Source of the DNA: Nostoc sp. NMS7
GTDB lineage: Bacteria > Cyanobacteriota > Cyanobacteriia > Cyanobacteriales > Nostocaceae
Reading direction: 5' to 3'
DNA: 64,000 bases
Assembly (NCBI RefSeq): GCF_017115085.1
Contig: NZ_JABXKJ010000247.1
Coordinates: 62,001-126,000, forward strand
The notes beneath the pieces are model-generated. The model was not told the origin of the DNA. It did no database searches and saw only the letters and a program-made list of their open reading frames with translations. Below are positions 37,678 through 47,704 of this stretch, one piece after another. Within the stretch, counting starts at the first letter, position 1. Each line of letters begins with the position of its first letter. The position numbers and the translations under genes are program-made.

Positions 37678-39069
37678 CTATAAAATTTGCAGAACAACTA
37701 ATGTCATATCATCAGTGTTTTGTTTATCAGCACCGATGAATTCCTGAACTTGGTCAAATAGGTAATCCACAATTTCTTGTGGTCCATTGCAGTACTTACA
37801 AGCCGTATTGAAGCCAGCCACAAAATTGTCTTCATCGAAGCGATCGCCACCTGCGGCAGCAGCATCGGTCAAACCATCTGTATAGTAAATAATTGTATCC
37901 CCAGGCTCTAATTGTACCTGGGCATCTTCATATTGGCTGTTAGCATCCAAACCGATTAACATTCCCAAAGTATCTAAACGGCTGACAGTTTTTGTTGCTG
38001 CGTGCCACCACAAGGGAGGATTGTGTGCCGCATTGCTATAAGACAAAATTCGCTTATGGGGATTATATTCTGAGTAAAATACCGTTACAAAGCGGTGGGA
38101 ATTTTCCAAATCCGCATACATAACTCTATTTAAGTTTTGCAAAATTCTTGCTGGGGAATTACCATGTAGCACTTCTCCCCGTAGCATTCCCCGCATCATC
38201 GTCATAATTAGCGCCGCAGGGACACCTTTGCCCATGACATCTCCAATAACCAAACCCCAACGACTAGTTTCTGTGCCGTCTTTGGTATTGGGTTGAATCT
38301 TATTGTCAGTGGTAGCAAAAAAGTCGTAGTAGTCTCCGCCAACACGATTGGCAGGTTTACAGCGTGCTGCTACCACTGCACCAGGGATTGTGGGGCATTG
38401 ACGTGGCAAAAGTCGCCGTTGAATTTCTGCACCAATTTCTAGTTCTTGATCTAGGCGTTCTTTTTTTCTTAGTTCTACAGCTAGTTCATCGTTTTCGATC
38501 GCTACTGCTGTTTGGTCTGCTACTAACCTAACTAACTTTTGCCTAGTTTCTGTCCAACTATATTCTGGATCGCGGCTCAAGACATAAAGCCATCCCCGTT
38601 CTGTATGCTTCACCAGAATCGCCGTACCAAAGATTTGCACATCTGGCCCCAAATAGCGATGCATCTGGTCATCCAAAATCCCCGTGGCATTCGCTAAAGG
38701 GGCCGTATTGGGCATAAGCGTGATTTGACTGCTGGCTATTTCTAGCGCTTTGCGGATATTTTTTCGCTGGCGACTATCTTGCCAATGTAACTGTTCTAGC
38801 CTGACTTGACCATTAGGTTTGTAGAGAAACAGGGCGCTGCCGTCTGCATCTGTAACTCTTGTTGCCATCAGGGGGATTAGTTCCAAAAACTGATTCAAAT
38901 TATTGAAACTTCTCAGGGCAAATCCTAAAGAACTTAGCAAATCTTGAATTTTGTTTTGTTCCCGGTGCAACCTTGCCACGAGTTCTTTTAGTGCTACGAC
39001 TGGTGTGACATCCGTCGCGGCACTACTATTGTTTTCAATGGGTTGAGAGGGCAGTTGAGACACAGGCAC
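37678..39069 (-). CDS. GAF plus PP2C/SpoIIE-type serine phosphatase (RsbU-like)
   Basis: 463 residues. An N-terminal helix region (about 25-55) and GAF domain (about 60-195) are followed by a coiled segment (LDQELEIGAEIQRRLLP) and the PP2C/SpoIIE domain: NRVGGDYYDFF, GLVIGDVMGKGVPAALIMTM, LSYSNAAHNPPLWW, IIYYTDGLTDA and DDMTLVVLQ, with the metal aspartates. Such proteins dephosphorylate anti-sigma-factor antagonists in partner-switching. No STAS or RsbW-like gene adjoins it. It is downstream of ftsY on the same strand, 1 kb away. Confidence 0.93.
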   Translation of the reverse strand: MPVSQLPSQPIENNSSAATDVTPVVALKELVARLHREQNKIQDLLSSLGFALRSFNNLNQFLELIPLMATRVTDADGSALFLYKPNGQVRLEQLHWQDSRQRKNIRKALEIASSQITLMPNTAPLANATGILDDQMHRYLGPDVQIFGTAILVKHTERGWLYVLSRDPEYSWTETRQKLVRLVADQTAVAIENDELAVELRKKERLDQELEIGAEIQRRLLPRQCPTIPGAVVAARCKPANRVGGDYYDFFATTDNKIQPNTKDGTETSRWGLVIGDVMGKGVPAALIMTMMRGMLRGEVLHGNSPARILQNLNRVMYADLENSHRFVTVFYSEYNPHKRILSYSNAAHNPPLWWHAATKTVSRLDTLGMLIGLDANSQYEDAQVQLEPGDTIIYYTDGLTDAAAAGGDRFDEDNFVAGFNTACKYCNGPQEIVDYLFDQVQEFIGADKQNTDDMTLVVLQIL

Positions 39070-40074
39070 AGGTATTATTGCACTTTATATTGGCAGATTT
39101 TAGATTACTTATAAACCTTTTGGCTTTGGCATTGCTAAACCATATTTAGGCAAGAGTTGTCATTTTAGCAAGAGTATAAAGACGTAACAGGCAAATTTTA
39201 TCGGTATTTTATTTGCTTATTGTATTTCTGATGGAATATTACTAATTTCAAATCATGTATTTTTAGTCAAAACCCAACCCGTAAAAATTACTAGTTTTGG
39301 TGATAGTTCAGAAAGCTTTTCATTTTCTCATAACTTAATTCTCAAAGCATATCTCTAAAGTCATCAAAATACTCTATTCAAAGAATAATTTCTCAGGCTT
39401 TCAGAGTAACTATTTGGGCAGAGGCAACTAGGAAACTAGAAGTTTTTTGAGTGAAAACCTCTAGAAGCGCTCAAATCGGGCTTGGTTTGCTAAAAAACAG
39501 ACTTAGACTCATTCCCAAACCTGAGAATATCTAAATAAGTCTTCAAATACTTAATTTGTATACCATAATTGCCGACATAATCGCCAAGATTGAGCTTTTC
39601 CATTTGGAATTTCTCGTTTTGCGAATTTTGAGTTGCTGAAGATGCAAAACTTAAACCCATTGAAAGTTTAACCATCAGAGTTCAAACCTCTCAATTTCCT
39701 CCAAAAATATTTATGGATATTTTCGCAAGGAATATTTGAGAATACATCTGAAATCGATCCCACAATACTTGTATTTGTGGGGGTGAGCATCTCGCCTGCG
39801 CTTTAAATTGCTGCAAGATGCGAGTTTACGGCCTTTTGGATGTCGCAACTAAATGCCCGTGCTGCTACATTTAAAAAGCCTATTCAGGGTGTCAAAAAGG
39901 GCATTAGCTGGAAATTTTAGCAAAAGCCACCGATTGATGATGACAAATTCATGATTTTAGGAATTGATCTGTTTCCAGTATTGTGTTTCTAATTAGTTCA
40001 AGTGATAATACCAGATCAGTTACACCTAAATTTATCAGTTTGTCAAGAAAATTTTTTAATTCCAAATTTTTCAA
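39070..40074. other. 1-kb spacer between SpoIIE-type gene and ftsY
   Basis: Only one small ORF (39490-39675, minus) could be real. The rest is A/T-rich without recognised repeats, apart from a gcatctcgcctgcgc / gcaagatgcgag inverted pair near 39786-39830. Confidence 0.4.
39490..39675 (-). CDS. Hypothetical small protein
   Basis: 61 residues: MVKLSMGLSFASSATQNSQN, then EKFQMEKLNLGDYVGNYGIQ and IKYLKTYLDILRFGNESKSVF (split by eye). No signal peptide, membrane helix or known motif. A gagagg lies about 14 bases before the ATG. It has no RGSGR-type peptide, so it is not a PatS/PatX homologue. It may be a chance ORF. Confidence 0.3.
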   Translation of the reverse strand: MVKLSMGLSFASSATQNSQNEKFQMEKLNLGDYVGNYGIQIKYLKTYLDILRFGNESKSVF

Positions 40075-41706
40075 CTAGCCACTCAAAAGAGCTTCGACAA
40101 ACTCATAGCTCGAAAAGGGGCGTAGGTCTTCAATTCCTTCGCCAGCACCAATAAAGCGAATGGGTAAACCTAGCTGCTGCACAACGGCAAGGGCAACGCC
40201 GCCTTTGGCAGTACCATCTAGTTTGGTTAAGACAACGCCACTCAGTTGGGCAGCTTGGGAGAAAACTTCGGCTTGCCGCAGTCCATTTTGACCTAAAGTG
40301 GCATCTAGAACCAACAGTGATTCTACTTTGGCATTTGGGGCTTTTTTGGCGATAATTCGCCGGATTTTGCCGAGTTCATCCATTAAATTTTTCTTGTTTT
40401 GCAGTCGCCCAGCTGTATCTATCAGAAGTAATTCGCTTTGACGTGCTTGAGCGGCGGCGATCGCATCAAATACAACTGCTGCCGGATCTGTATTCTTTCC
40501 CGGATTGGCAATTACTTCTACACCACTTCTACTACCCCAAACCTTCACCTGTTCCACGGCGGCGGCGCGGAAGGTGTCTGCTGCCCCAATCAAGCATTTA
40601 TAGCCAGATTTTTGTCCCAAGTGGGCAATTTTGCCGATGGTGGTAGTTTTACCGGCACCATTCACCCCAGTAATTAACCAAATATTCAAGGTTTCTTTTT
40701 CTGGGGTAAAGCTAGTTTTGTGGGATGTAATGCTTGGCGCATCCAGCATATCCCGGAGAATTTTTTTCAGGTAAGCGATCGCTTCTTCAGGTGCGGTGAC
40801 TTCTTCTCGAAGTTTTTTCTGTAGGGCATTGATAATAAAGTCTGTCGCCTCTACACCCACATCAGCTTGTAGGAGCAATGCCTCAATTTCCGTCACAGCA
40901 GCTTGGTTTAGCGGTCCTTGACCAACGATCGCCTTCAGTTGGTTAAGAATACTACGGCGAGTTTTGTCTAACCCTTGCCGGAGCTTTTTCAGCCAGGTAA
41001 TTTCTTCAATAGAAACGTCTTCTGGACTTCTACCTTGAGCTGCTAGGACTTTCGCCGACCAGACAAACCCATCATCAAATACCAGTCCGGGAATTTCCTC
41101 TCCTGTCTCTAAAGTTGCAGCTATTGGCTGTACTATCTCCGGTTCTGGGACTTCAATCGCGGTGGCTATTAGTTGTTCGAGTTTGGCTTGCCGTTCTGCT
41201 GCCGCCCGTTCTAAGAAGGATAATGCAACTGGTGCTGTTGCCTCTGGCGTAGCTAGTGGTTCGGTGGGTGTTGGTTCAACTTCAATTGCCGTTAGTTCTG
41301 GGCTTTTGACATCTGGCTGATCAGCAATTGCTGCTACTGATGAATCTTCTGTAATTTCTGACTCAGTAGCCGCTTGGATAACTTCTGGCTGTGCTGTTTC
41401 TACGGTTGTACTAACAGGTTCCTCAGTTGCTTTTGGTTCGGTGATTTGGGCAATTGCCGTTTCTGCGGTTTCAGGTTGTGCTGAATCAGGCGGAGTTTCT
41501 ACTACCTCAACTTGTTGTTTTTGCTGAATATTTTTATAGGCAGCTTTAGCAAACGCCAACAAGTCTGCCGTTGTGTCTGGTGCAGTTTCAGTAGTTGGTG
41601 TTGACGTTTCGGCTGGCTCTGGTTGGGGTTCTTGTGCAGGAGGAGTTTCTTCCTGTTTCTGATCAGAGGAATCGTTATATTTACGACGGAACCAATTAAA
41701 AACCAT
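40075..41706 (-). CDS. ftsY: Signal recognition particle receptor FtsY
   Basis: 543 residues. Residues 1 to about 250 are an acidic, low-complexity A domain rich in Pro, Thr, Glu and Ala. The N domain (TWLKKLRQGLDKTRRSILNQ) and G domain follow: G1 TGVNGAGKTTTIGKIA, DTFRAAA, DTAGRLQNK, TKLDGTAKGG, and the closing GAGEGIEDLRPF. It receives SRP-ribosome complexes at the plasma and thylakoid membranes. It starts 131 bases after nusB on the same strand. Confidence 0.97.
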   Translation of the reverse strand: MVFNWFRRKYNDSSDQKQEETPPAQEPQPEPAETSTPTTETAPDTTADLLAFAKAAYKNIQQKQQVEVVETPPDSAQPETAETAIAQITEPKATEEPVSTTVETAQPEVIQAATESEITEDSSVAAIADQPDVKSPELTAIEVEPTPTEPLATPEATAPVALSFLERAAAERQAKLEQLIATAIEVPEPEIVQPIAATLETGEEIPGLVFDDGFVWSAKVLAAQGRSPEDVSIEEITWLKKLRQGLDKTRRSILNQLKAIVGQGPLNQAAVTEIEALLLQADVGVEATDFIINALQKKLREEVTAPEEAIAYLKKILRDMLDAPSITSHKTSFTPEKETLNIWLITGVNGAGKTTTIGKIAHLGQKSGYKCLIGAADTFRAAAVEQVKVWGSRSGVEVIANPGKNTDPAAVVFDAIAAAQARQSELLLIDTAGRLQNKKNLMDELGKIRRIIAKKAPNAKVESLLVLDATLGQNGLRQAEVFSQAAQLSGVVLTKLDGTAKGGVALAVVQQLGLPIRFIGAGEGIEDLRPFSSYEFVEALLSG

Positions 41707-41837
41707 TGCAGCAGTATTGGTTATATGAATTATGAGTTATAACTTTAATTTAACTTGGGCGATTGGGCATTGTAAAAACACTTTCTTCATCCCCTTGTCT
41801 CCCTTGTCTCCCTCATTCGGAAAATAAGTATAAAAAA

Positions 41838-42479
41838 CTACGCACTTTTCTTCTGCTCACTGACTCGGCGCAAAACACCGTTAATAAACCGATGACCATC
41901 GTCTCCACTGTAGCGTTTGGCTAGCTCCACAGCTTCGTTGATGGCGATACTGTCTGGAACTCCTAAGAACTTCATTTCTGCCACAGCGATTTGCAGGATA
42001 TCGCGGTCAATTTGGGCGAGGCGAGTTATTTGCCAATCTACTAAGGCAGTAGAAAGTAGTTCATCTATAATGTGTCTATTTTCGTTGACGGTAATCACAA
42101 GCTCTTTAGCGTAATTACGGACTCCCTTATCCTGATTAGCTAGCTGAATCAATACTGGGAAATCAACTGCCGTACCCAACTGATTGATTGCTGTCTGGGT
42201 GCAGGCGATCGCTTCTTGAAGCATTGTTCTGGCACTATCGAGGTCTGAGGCCCGAGTTTGGCTACTTAAGAGGCGATCGTTACTGCGTTGCAGTTCACCT
42301 GCGGCATTATTTAGAGTATCTTGCACTTCTGAGGTCAGAGTGCGTACTGCTCCTAGCAACAACTTTGATACTAATTGATCGTCTTCCAATTTATCTAATT
42401 TCTTGGGGTTGACTGGCAATTGGCTAATGCTTAAAAGCGCCAATTCACGAGCAATTTGCTGGGGTTTACGAGGTTGCAT
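41838..42479 (-). CDS. nusB: Transcription antitermination factor NusB
   Basis: 213 residues, longer than E. coli NusB (139) as in other cyanobacteria, owing to an insert at about 55-115. The start [20 protein letters not shown], the [20 protein letters not shown] segment and [27 protein letters not shown]-like end are diagnostic (split by eye). It joins NusE (S10) at boxA in rRNA antitermination. It is in a run with the DUF502 gene and ftsY. Confidence 0.95.
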   Translation of the reverse strand: MQPRKPQQIARELALLSISQLPVNPKKLDKLEDDQLVSKLLLGAVRTLTSEVQDTLNNAAGELQRSNDRLLSSQTRASDLDSARTMLQEAIACTQTAINQLGTAVDFPVLIQLANQDKGVRNYAKELVITVNENRHIIDELLSTALVDWQITRLAQIDRDILQIAVAEMKFLGVPDSIAINEAVELAKRYSGDDGHRFINGVLRRVSEQKKSA

Positions 42480-42604
42480 AAAACTGAGGGGTGATTGTGC
42501 GAGAACTGATTAACTTGGGAGGCAAACCTATAATCATATCAATTTTGGCACAGTAAAACAACAATATATATAACGTATTTGCTTATGACTTTGCCAGATT
42601 GATT

Positions 42605-43369
42605 TTAAATTTCTTCAACCGGAATAACTTGCTGCTTGATTTCGTCGTGTTTCGCTTCCAATGTGGGCTGTTTGGGGAAAACCAAGGACGGATTGGGGGC
42701 GACAATGCCGCCTGATACAACTATTTTAAAGGCATCCTCAATCGACATGGAGAGGTTCACCACCTCATCTTCAGGAACGACTGCGTACCATCCGGTAGTC
42801 GGATTTGGGGTGGTGGGGATAAAAACACTTAGCACGGGGCAAGACATCTGGGCTTGGATATCACTGCTGATTGCACCAGTCACAAAGCCGATCGCCCAAA
42901 TTCCGCGGCGGGGATACTCTACCAAAATTACACGGCGAAACTTGCCATTTGAATCTTTTAATATTGTTTCCAAAAGCTGTTTAAGGGTTTTGTATACCTG
43001 TCCAGCTAAAGGAATCGCCTGTAATAATCGCTCCCCAAAATCTAACAACCACCGCCCAGCAATATTTCGAGCCATCAAGCCCATCAAGAGAATACTTAAT
43101 AGTGGTACAGCAAATCCTACTAATAAATTCAGTATATTTACTAAAATTGGGTTTAACCCATCAAAGGGATTCAATTGTTTGGGAATTTGGGTAAGGAAGT
43201 TGATTACCCAAGTAGCAATGGTAATTGTCAACCAGATAGTGGTTGCTAGGGGAATTACTACCAATAAACCAGCAATCAGGTCGTTTTTTAAGTCCTGTTT
43301 TAGGCGATCGATTACCAAGCCCCGATTCTCCTGTTTTAAGCTAGAGGAACTTTTGTTATTGCGATCCAT
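42605..43369 (-). CDS. DUF502 family membrane protein
   Basis: 254 residues from the ATG at 43369; the frame is open to 43513, but MDRNNKSSSSLKQENRGLVI followed by two helices is typical. Two membrane segments (LIAGLLVVIPLATTIWLTIT; ILVNILNLLVGFAVPLLSIL) precede a soluble domain with YPRRGIWAIGFVTG and VFIPTTPNPTTGWYAVVPED. Related to the plant LIKE COV family; function unknown. It lies 125 bases before nusB in the same direction, a neighbourhood conserved in cyanobacteria as I recall. Confidence 0.9.
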   Translation of the reverse strand: MDRNNKSSSSLKQENRGLVIDRLKQDLKNDLIAGLLVVIPLATTIWLTITIATWVINFLTQIPKQLNPFDGLNPILVNILNLLVGFAVPLLSILLMGLMARNIAGRWLLDFGERLLQAIPLAGQVYKTLKQLLETILKDSNGKFRRVILVEYPRRGIWAIGFVTGAISSDIQAQMSCPVLSVFIPTTPNPTTGWYAVVPEDEVVNLSMSIEDAFKIVVSGGIVAPNPSLVFPKQPTLEAKHDEIKQQVIPVEEI

Positions 43370-43618
43370 ACCAGCAGATTCGTCAAATTCCGAAGACTTT
43401 AACTTTAGGCAGTTTTTGCTGCAAGTAACTCTCCAAAAGGCTAGCAAGTTGGCTGCTGCCCCAAAAATACGTACTTGTTGCTGGAAATCAGCTATTTTCC
43501 TATAAGCATACACATAGACAGTGAACTACCCACACTGACTTGGAGTACCTTTTCGTTTTTAAAGCCCTTTTAACTGTTTCAAACTGTAATGCGTAATCTT
43601 TCTAATCTCCAGTTCCCT

Positions 43619-44527
43619 TTACACCACATCAGCCTGTGTAGTTTCAGAATCCGCGCACTGCAACTGTTGTATACTCTCCTGTGCCAAAATTGCTGTTGCG
43701 TCTAAATTAGGTTTTGGTAGATACTTCATTTCCCAAACTTTCAGCAAAATCAGATATTCGTAGAATGCCTGCAATGTACACCAAGCAAGTCCAGCGCGTC
43801 CATCTAGACAGCCGCCTAAGATAAAATACATATATATAAACCGTAGCAACGGTCTGGCCGGTAAACGCAAAGACAAATCTTTCAGGGCGCGGCGTTTTTC
43901 GATTTCCGATTTGCCAAAGAATAAATCTCGCCAGTTTACCTTTCCCTGCTCTAATTGATACAATGTTTCTTGAGCTTCATCTGTAGAATAACGGTTGTGT
44001 TTTTCAATCCAACGGCTCAAGCCTTTGCTACAAGTGTAGTGTGGGTATGTTTCTTGTAAAAAGCTAGTTGCACCCTCACAAACTTCCCGCTCAGTATGTC
44101 CGTAGTCTGTAAACCAGACTTTACCGTGGCGGAAGAGGCGCATTTGGTAACGGGGATACTGTGTGCTGTAGCGAATCCAATGATTCATGAACATCACACG
44201 TTCAGCCACGTAGTAACCGATGTAGTCTGGATTCTGACTTGCCTTTTCCGATTCCGCGAACAGTTCTGGTGTCATGCGCTCGTCAGCTTCGAGAATGTAA
44301 ACCCATTCGTGCTGCGGGGGGATAGACTCTAACATCCAGGTGCGTTGTCGTCCGTGGCTTTCAAAAGCGTGTTGGATGACGCGGATGGGATAGCGACTAG
44401 CGATTTCCACAGTGCGATCGCTACTGCATGAATCCACAACAATAATGTCATCAGATAGCATCGCCGATTCGATACAAGCAGCAATATCTAGCTCTTCATT
44501 ATATGTCAGTATGTAAATTGAGAACAT
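43619..44527 (-). CDS. Family 2 glycosyltransferase
   Basis: 302 residues. The GT-A fold is clear: FSIYILTYNEELDIAACIES, VVDSCSSDRTVEIA and the DxD-like ILEADERMTPEL. The C-terminal part resembles WaaE/KdtX-type core glucosyltransferases (YQMRLFRHGKVWFTDYGHTE). It probably adds a sugar to a lipopolysaccharide or exopolysaccharide at the cytoplasmic face; the acceptor is not known. It lies between the hpsJ-like gene and the DUF502 gene, on the same strand. Confidence 0.92.
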   Translation of the reverse strand: MFSIYILTYNEELDIAACIESAMLSDDIIVVDSCSSDRTVEIASRYPIRVIQHAFESHGRQRTWMLESIPPQHEWVYILEADERMTPELFAESEKASQNPDYIGYYVAERVMFMNHWIRYSTQYPRYQMRLFRHGKVWFTDYGHTEREVCEGATSFLQETYPHYTCSKGLSRWIEKHNRYSTDEAQETLYQLEQGKVNWRDLFFGKSEIEKRRALKDLSLRLPARPLLRFIYMYFILGGCLDGRAGLAWCTLQAFYEYLILLKVWEMKYLPKPNLDATAILAQESIQQLQCADSETTQADVV

Positions 44528-44646
44528 TAGCCAAGTTTTATAGTGATTTTACCCAGTGATAATTGCCTTTTTATGGTTATTGGGCACATGGCAGTGTGAG
44601 CCGTGAACAATTTTTGGATACGTCCTACTGCCATGCCAATAGTGCA

Positions 44647-45489
44647 TTAGCGTGCGGTAGCTCTAGGTTTACTACCTTGCACACTACCTCTACCTCTTAA
44701 GCCTGTCCAGCCAATGATAATGTAACCAATGGACAACAGCAAACTGCCAATGCCAATTCGCAGTCCAGACTTCCACGCAGTATCTTTAGCTTGTTGCTCG
44801 GCTTCGTCTCTGCGCTGGCGAAGTTGGCTCAGTTGTTGATTTTTCAGCGTCTGAATATCTGTTTGTTGTTCAATAGCTTTGTCAAGTGCTTGGGGATCTG
44901 TTTTAGCCTTCTTGAGTAACTCTTTGATATTTGCAGGAATTTGAGAACTTTCAAGTGCTTGCTTATATTTTTGATCATCTTTGAGGATTTCACTAAACTG
45001 AGCTTTGGTTTGGTTTCGCAGCTGCCCTAGTTGAGCTTTTCCTTGGTCAGTAGTCAGTTGTGCTTGCAATTGCGAGAACCGAGTGTTTAGTTGATTTTCT
45101 GCCTGATCTGCTTCTTGAGTGATCCGGTTGAGTGTTTGAGTTTTAGCTTGATTGACGTTATTGAGGTGCAGGGGAAAAATCAGCAAGAACATCAACCCGA
45201 AAATAGTTGAGAGGATCAGGGCGGGAAATCTTAAATCGATACCTTGGGGGCGATCGCTTGCGGCATCAGCACCATCAATCCAATAGGCAGCAAACAGAAG
45301 CCCCAAACCTACTAAAGGAACAATTCCCCGATCAACTAGCGCTGTTGCCAAGTTGATTTGCCATACCCGATCAGTAGGTTGAAAGGGTAACAATAAAATG
45401 AAAAAGTCCACAAAAAAGGACAAAATGCAGATTATTCCAACTACCTTAAGTGTGAGGGCAGTACTCAGGGAAGTAAAACGGTTAACCAT
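44647..45489 (-). CDS. HpsJ-family membrane protein
   Basis: 280 residues. Three N-terminal membrane segments (LKVVGIICILSFFVDFFILL; GIVPLVGLGLLFAAYWI; ALILSTIFGLMFLLIFPLHL), a long coiled-coil region rich in Gln (about 115-245) and a last helix (IGIGSLLLSIGYIIIGWTGL). This is the HpsJ pattern; in Nostoc HpsJ proteins take part in hormogonium polysaccharide and type IV pilus-driven motility. The adjacent glycosyltransferase fits an envelope role, which is inference. Not in a full hps cluster here. Confidence 0.85.
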   Translation of the reverse strand: MVNRFTSLSTALTLKVVGIICILSFFVDFFILLLPFQPTDRVWQINLATALVDRGIVPLVGLGLLFAAYWIDGADAASDRPQGIDLRFPALILSTIFGLMFLLIFPLHLNNVNQAKTQTLNRITQEADQAENQLNTRFSQLQAQLTTDQGKAQLGQLRNQTKAQFSEILKDDQKYKQALESSQIPANIKELLKKAKTDPQALDKAIEQQTDIQTLKNQQLSQLRQRRDEAEQQAKDTAWKSGLRIGIGSLLLSIGYIIIGWTGLRGRGSVQGSKPRATAR

Positions 45490-46099
45490 AGTTTTTCAAA
45501 CTGGCGGTGAATACAAGTGATGTTCATATTTAAAGCTACTTGAATATTGTGCCCATGACCGTGACTGTTGTATAGAAACACAAAGCAGATTCAATACTGG
45601 TAAAGGCTATCTACCTGTTGGTTTTTAACTAGGCCACAGTAACATTTGTTTTGTGCAGTGTCTTCAGAAAATTTCTAGAGTTGAGTAATCGGCATAACTC
45701 ATGCACTGATGGCACTTGTCGCCACTGTAATCTCAATACTGCTGTAATCATTAACGGTAAACCCAAAATTCGCTCACGCCCACCCAACTGTTTGTAATAA
45801 CTCAGTTGGTTCTACACCAGTGGTATTAGTGGGACTTAGACAAAAAAAACCATAAAAAAGTCTCAAATCTATATAGAGAGAGACTTTGACATCGTTTTGC
45901 TTGGTTGATTGATATATCTGGGTTTGAGCAGTTTCGTTTTTGAGCATTTGGTGTATTTTCCTCACCCTGCATGGGTTTGAGGCTTGTTTATCCCTCAAAA
46001 ATGTTTAAGTCCCGTTAGTCAGAATTGAGTCAGAGACTCAATGAATGCATTCCCATACTCCGTATGGGAACGAGGGAGGAGAGGTTTATCAAACTCGCA
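45490..46099. other. Spacer with terminator and a small palindrome
   Basis: A 74-codon minus-strand frame (45774-45998) has no recognisable features and spans the terminator, so it is probably not real. The palindrome attcccatactccgtatggg (about 46048-46070) belongs to the ctcgttcccat family. Confidence 0.45.
45857..45887 (-). terminator. Rho-independent terminator
   Basis: On the minus strand: aaagtctc, a 15-base loop, gagacttt, then ttt. It is about 210 bases after the stop of the secreted-protein gene at 46100, with which it is aligned. Confidence 0.6.
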
Positions 46100-46852
46100 T
46101 TAACTACAAGTATTTGCTGAAGCCGAGTTAACCTTCGTTAAATCGCCAGTGAATACTGCTGTGTATTGATAAGGTGATGCACCAGAACAAGTCATAGAAT
46201 TTGTATTAGCACGACGGGGAGTCCACCATGAGGTTGCTTGCACAGTCAAATTTGTGCCATTCCATGATAGATTGTTGACAACTAAAGAGTTAGTTTTTCC
46301 ATCAGTGGGCTTTTTGGCAGATAAAAATGTGGCATAGTTAACCTCGCCATTAGCTGGATTAATCCGCGCTATAACTGCGACTTTTGGCCCGCCCCCGCTA
46401 CCATAGCTAGACACCCAACGCCCAGTGGCAAAGCGGCGAAAATCATTACCAGTCTGACTGCCAGTAGAGGAGTAAACGCCATATAAAACATTGTTGCCAT
46501 CCCAATATAATCCATAACCTGTACCATCGTCATTTGTTGTTTCGTAATCACTACGACACCATGTTTTGATCCCATTATTAAAACGGATTGTCACAGGGTT
46601 TTTGTTATTAGATGATACTTGCTGATAACCAATGTAAATGGTTGTATTTCCATTCTTTACTTTTGGCCCGTTTTTAGCTTTGATTGTCGCTTCACTATCA
46701 TTGCAACTGAATGTCACAGCATTACCGATAGATGAATTTACGGTTTGAGCAAAAACTGGAGGAGCTTTTTGTGTGATTACTAAATCAGCTACTAATACTA
46801 CGGATAACGATAAAGTTGTTAAATACTTCTGCCATTTGTGAGCATAAATCAT
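46100..46852 (-). CDS. Secreted protein of unknown function
   Basis: 250 residues. A long signal peptide (HKWQKYLTTLSLSVVLVADL VITQKAPPVFAQ, split by eye) precedes a beta-rich mature domain with five cysteines (VTFSCND, KTWCRSD, MTCSGAS, ANTCS and none paired obviously). Aromatic and Gly/Asn-rich segments (GYGLYWDGNNVLYGVYSSTG, GRWVSSYGSGGGPKVAVIAR) suggest an adhesin- or lectin-like fold. I do not recognise the family. Its 5' leader has a perfect 17-bp inverted repeat, which may regulate it. Confidence 0.75.
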   Translation of the reverse strand: MIYAHKWQKYLTTLSLSVVLVADLVITQKAPPVFAQTVNSSIGNAVTFSCNDSEATIKAKNGPKVKNGNTTIYIGYQQVSSNNKNPVTIRFNNGIKTWCRSDYETTNDDGTGYGLYWDGNNVLYGVYSSTGSQTGNDFRRFATGRWVSSYGSGGGPKVAVIARINPANGEVNYATFLSAKKPTDGKTNSLVVNNLSWNGTNLTVQATSWWTPRRANTNSMTCSGASPYQYTAVFTGDLTKVNSASANTCS

Positions 46853-46887
46853 GATATAAATCTGCCGATAAAGGGTTAGGGAAAACT

Positions 46888-46929
46888 TTGTATTACTATA
46901 AATTCTTCTGATAATTTATAGTAATACAA
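46888..46929. promoter_or_regulatory. Perfect 17-bp inverted repeat upstream of secreted-protein gene
   Basis: ttgtattactataaatt (46888-46904) and its exact complement (46913-46929) are separated by 8 bases and lie 35 bases before the ATG at 46852. It could be an operator for a dimeric repressor or a leader hairpin. No other copy was seen in the window. Confidence 0.6.
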
Positions 46930-47254
46930 TTCTTAAAAATTGCAGATTTTAGCATTCTAAATATTACGAAAGAGCAGACTAGCCAAGAAAATACATTAAG
47001 ATAATATGCCTGAGATTAACTCCACATAAACCTTCCTTATCAAAGAGCTTTAGTGAATAGAATAAATTGCGTAGGCATTCGCCCAGCTTCTCTAAGAGTT
47101 GCCCACCAAAGGTATCGTAGTAGTCAAAAAAATGATTTTAATGAACAAGTAGCGTTTGCTCATTCTGTATATCTCTTGCTAGAAGCTTTCGTAACCTCTG
47201 CTTTCTGCTTCATGCCGTGCTGTACTAAACGGTTTTAGCATTGTCCTCTGATAC

Positions 47255-47620
47255 TTATTCTGCACTAGCTTTCAGGCGGCTTAACCTGCTTTTGCGGACA
47301 CGTTCGCTTTCACGAATACCACCAGCTAGCTCATATTCACTGCTGTTTTTGCCATACTTAAAAGCAACGCCCCTGACTATCTTATCTGTAAGATTGCTCA
47401 AGGTTTTTTCCATCTCATCAATTTTAGTTTTGGCAGAGTCAATCATAGCTAAATCAATGTTATAAGCATCAAGCATAGTGCGGAACTGCTCAATTGATTG
47501 AGTTAGATTTTGCAAACCGCAATTATCACCAAAATCCATATTTGAATCAATTGCTTTTAGTCCGGCGGATCTCAATTCAGCTTTTTCTAAAATACGGGAT
47601 GTACGTTTTTGACGGGACAT
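47255..47620 (-). CDS. Hypothetical protein, coiled-coil
   Basis: 121 residues, highly charged and helical. MSRQKRTSRILEKAELRSAG is basic; LTQSIEQFRTMLDAYNIDLA and MIDSAKTKIDEMEKTLSNLT look like a coiled coil; the end RESERVRKSRLSRLKASAE is basic again. No membrane segment. I know similar small Nostoc proteins of unknown role but no named family. It is preceded by a strong GC-rich hairpin (47671-47704). Confidence 0.7.
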   Translation of the reverse strand: MSRQKRTSRILEKAELRSAGLKAIDSNMDFGDNCGLQNLTQSIEQFRTMLDAYNIDLAMIDSAKTKIDEMEKTLSNLTDKIVRGVAFKYGKNSSEYELAGGIRESERVRKSRLSRLKASAE

Positions 47621-47670
47621 AAATATATTTGTTAAAGAGGGTTCTAGAATACCAATTCAGCAAGCCTGCA

Positions 47671-47704
47671 AGAGTCTCCCCCAACCCTTATAAGGTTGGG
47701 GGGT
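47671..47704. terminator. GC-rich hairpin with T-run
   Basis: cccccaacccttataaggtt then ggggg is a perfect palindrome, followed on the plus strand by gttgggtttttga. It could end plus-strand transcripts, or be a dispersed repeat (ccaacccttataaggttgg occurs widely in Nostoc). Confidence 0.5.

Noticed and set aside
39490-39675. PatS/PatX-type heterocyst inhibitor peptide
   Set aside because: The small ORF lacks an RGSGR or HRGTGR-like pentapeptide and has a different C-terminus.
42636-43505. 289-codon ORF antisense to the DUF502 gene
   Set aside because: Long only because the opposite frame avoids stops; composition is not protein-like and the minus-strand gene has clear domains.
45774-45998. 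74-codon minus ORF
   Set aside because: It crosses a terminator hairpin and has no features of a protein.
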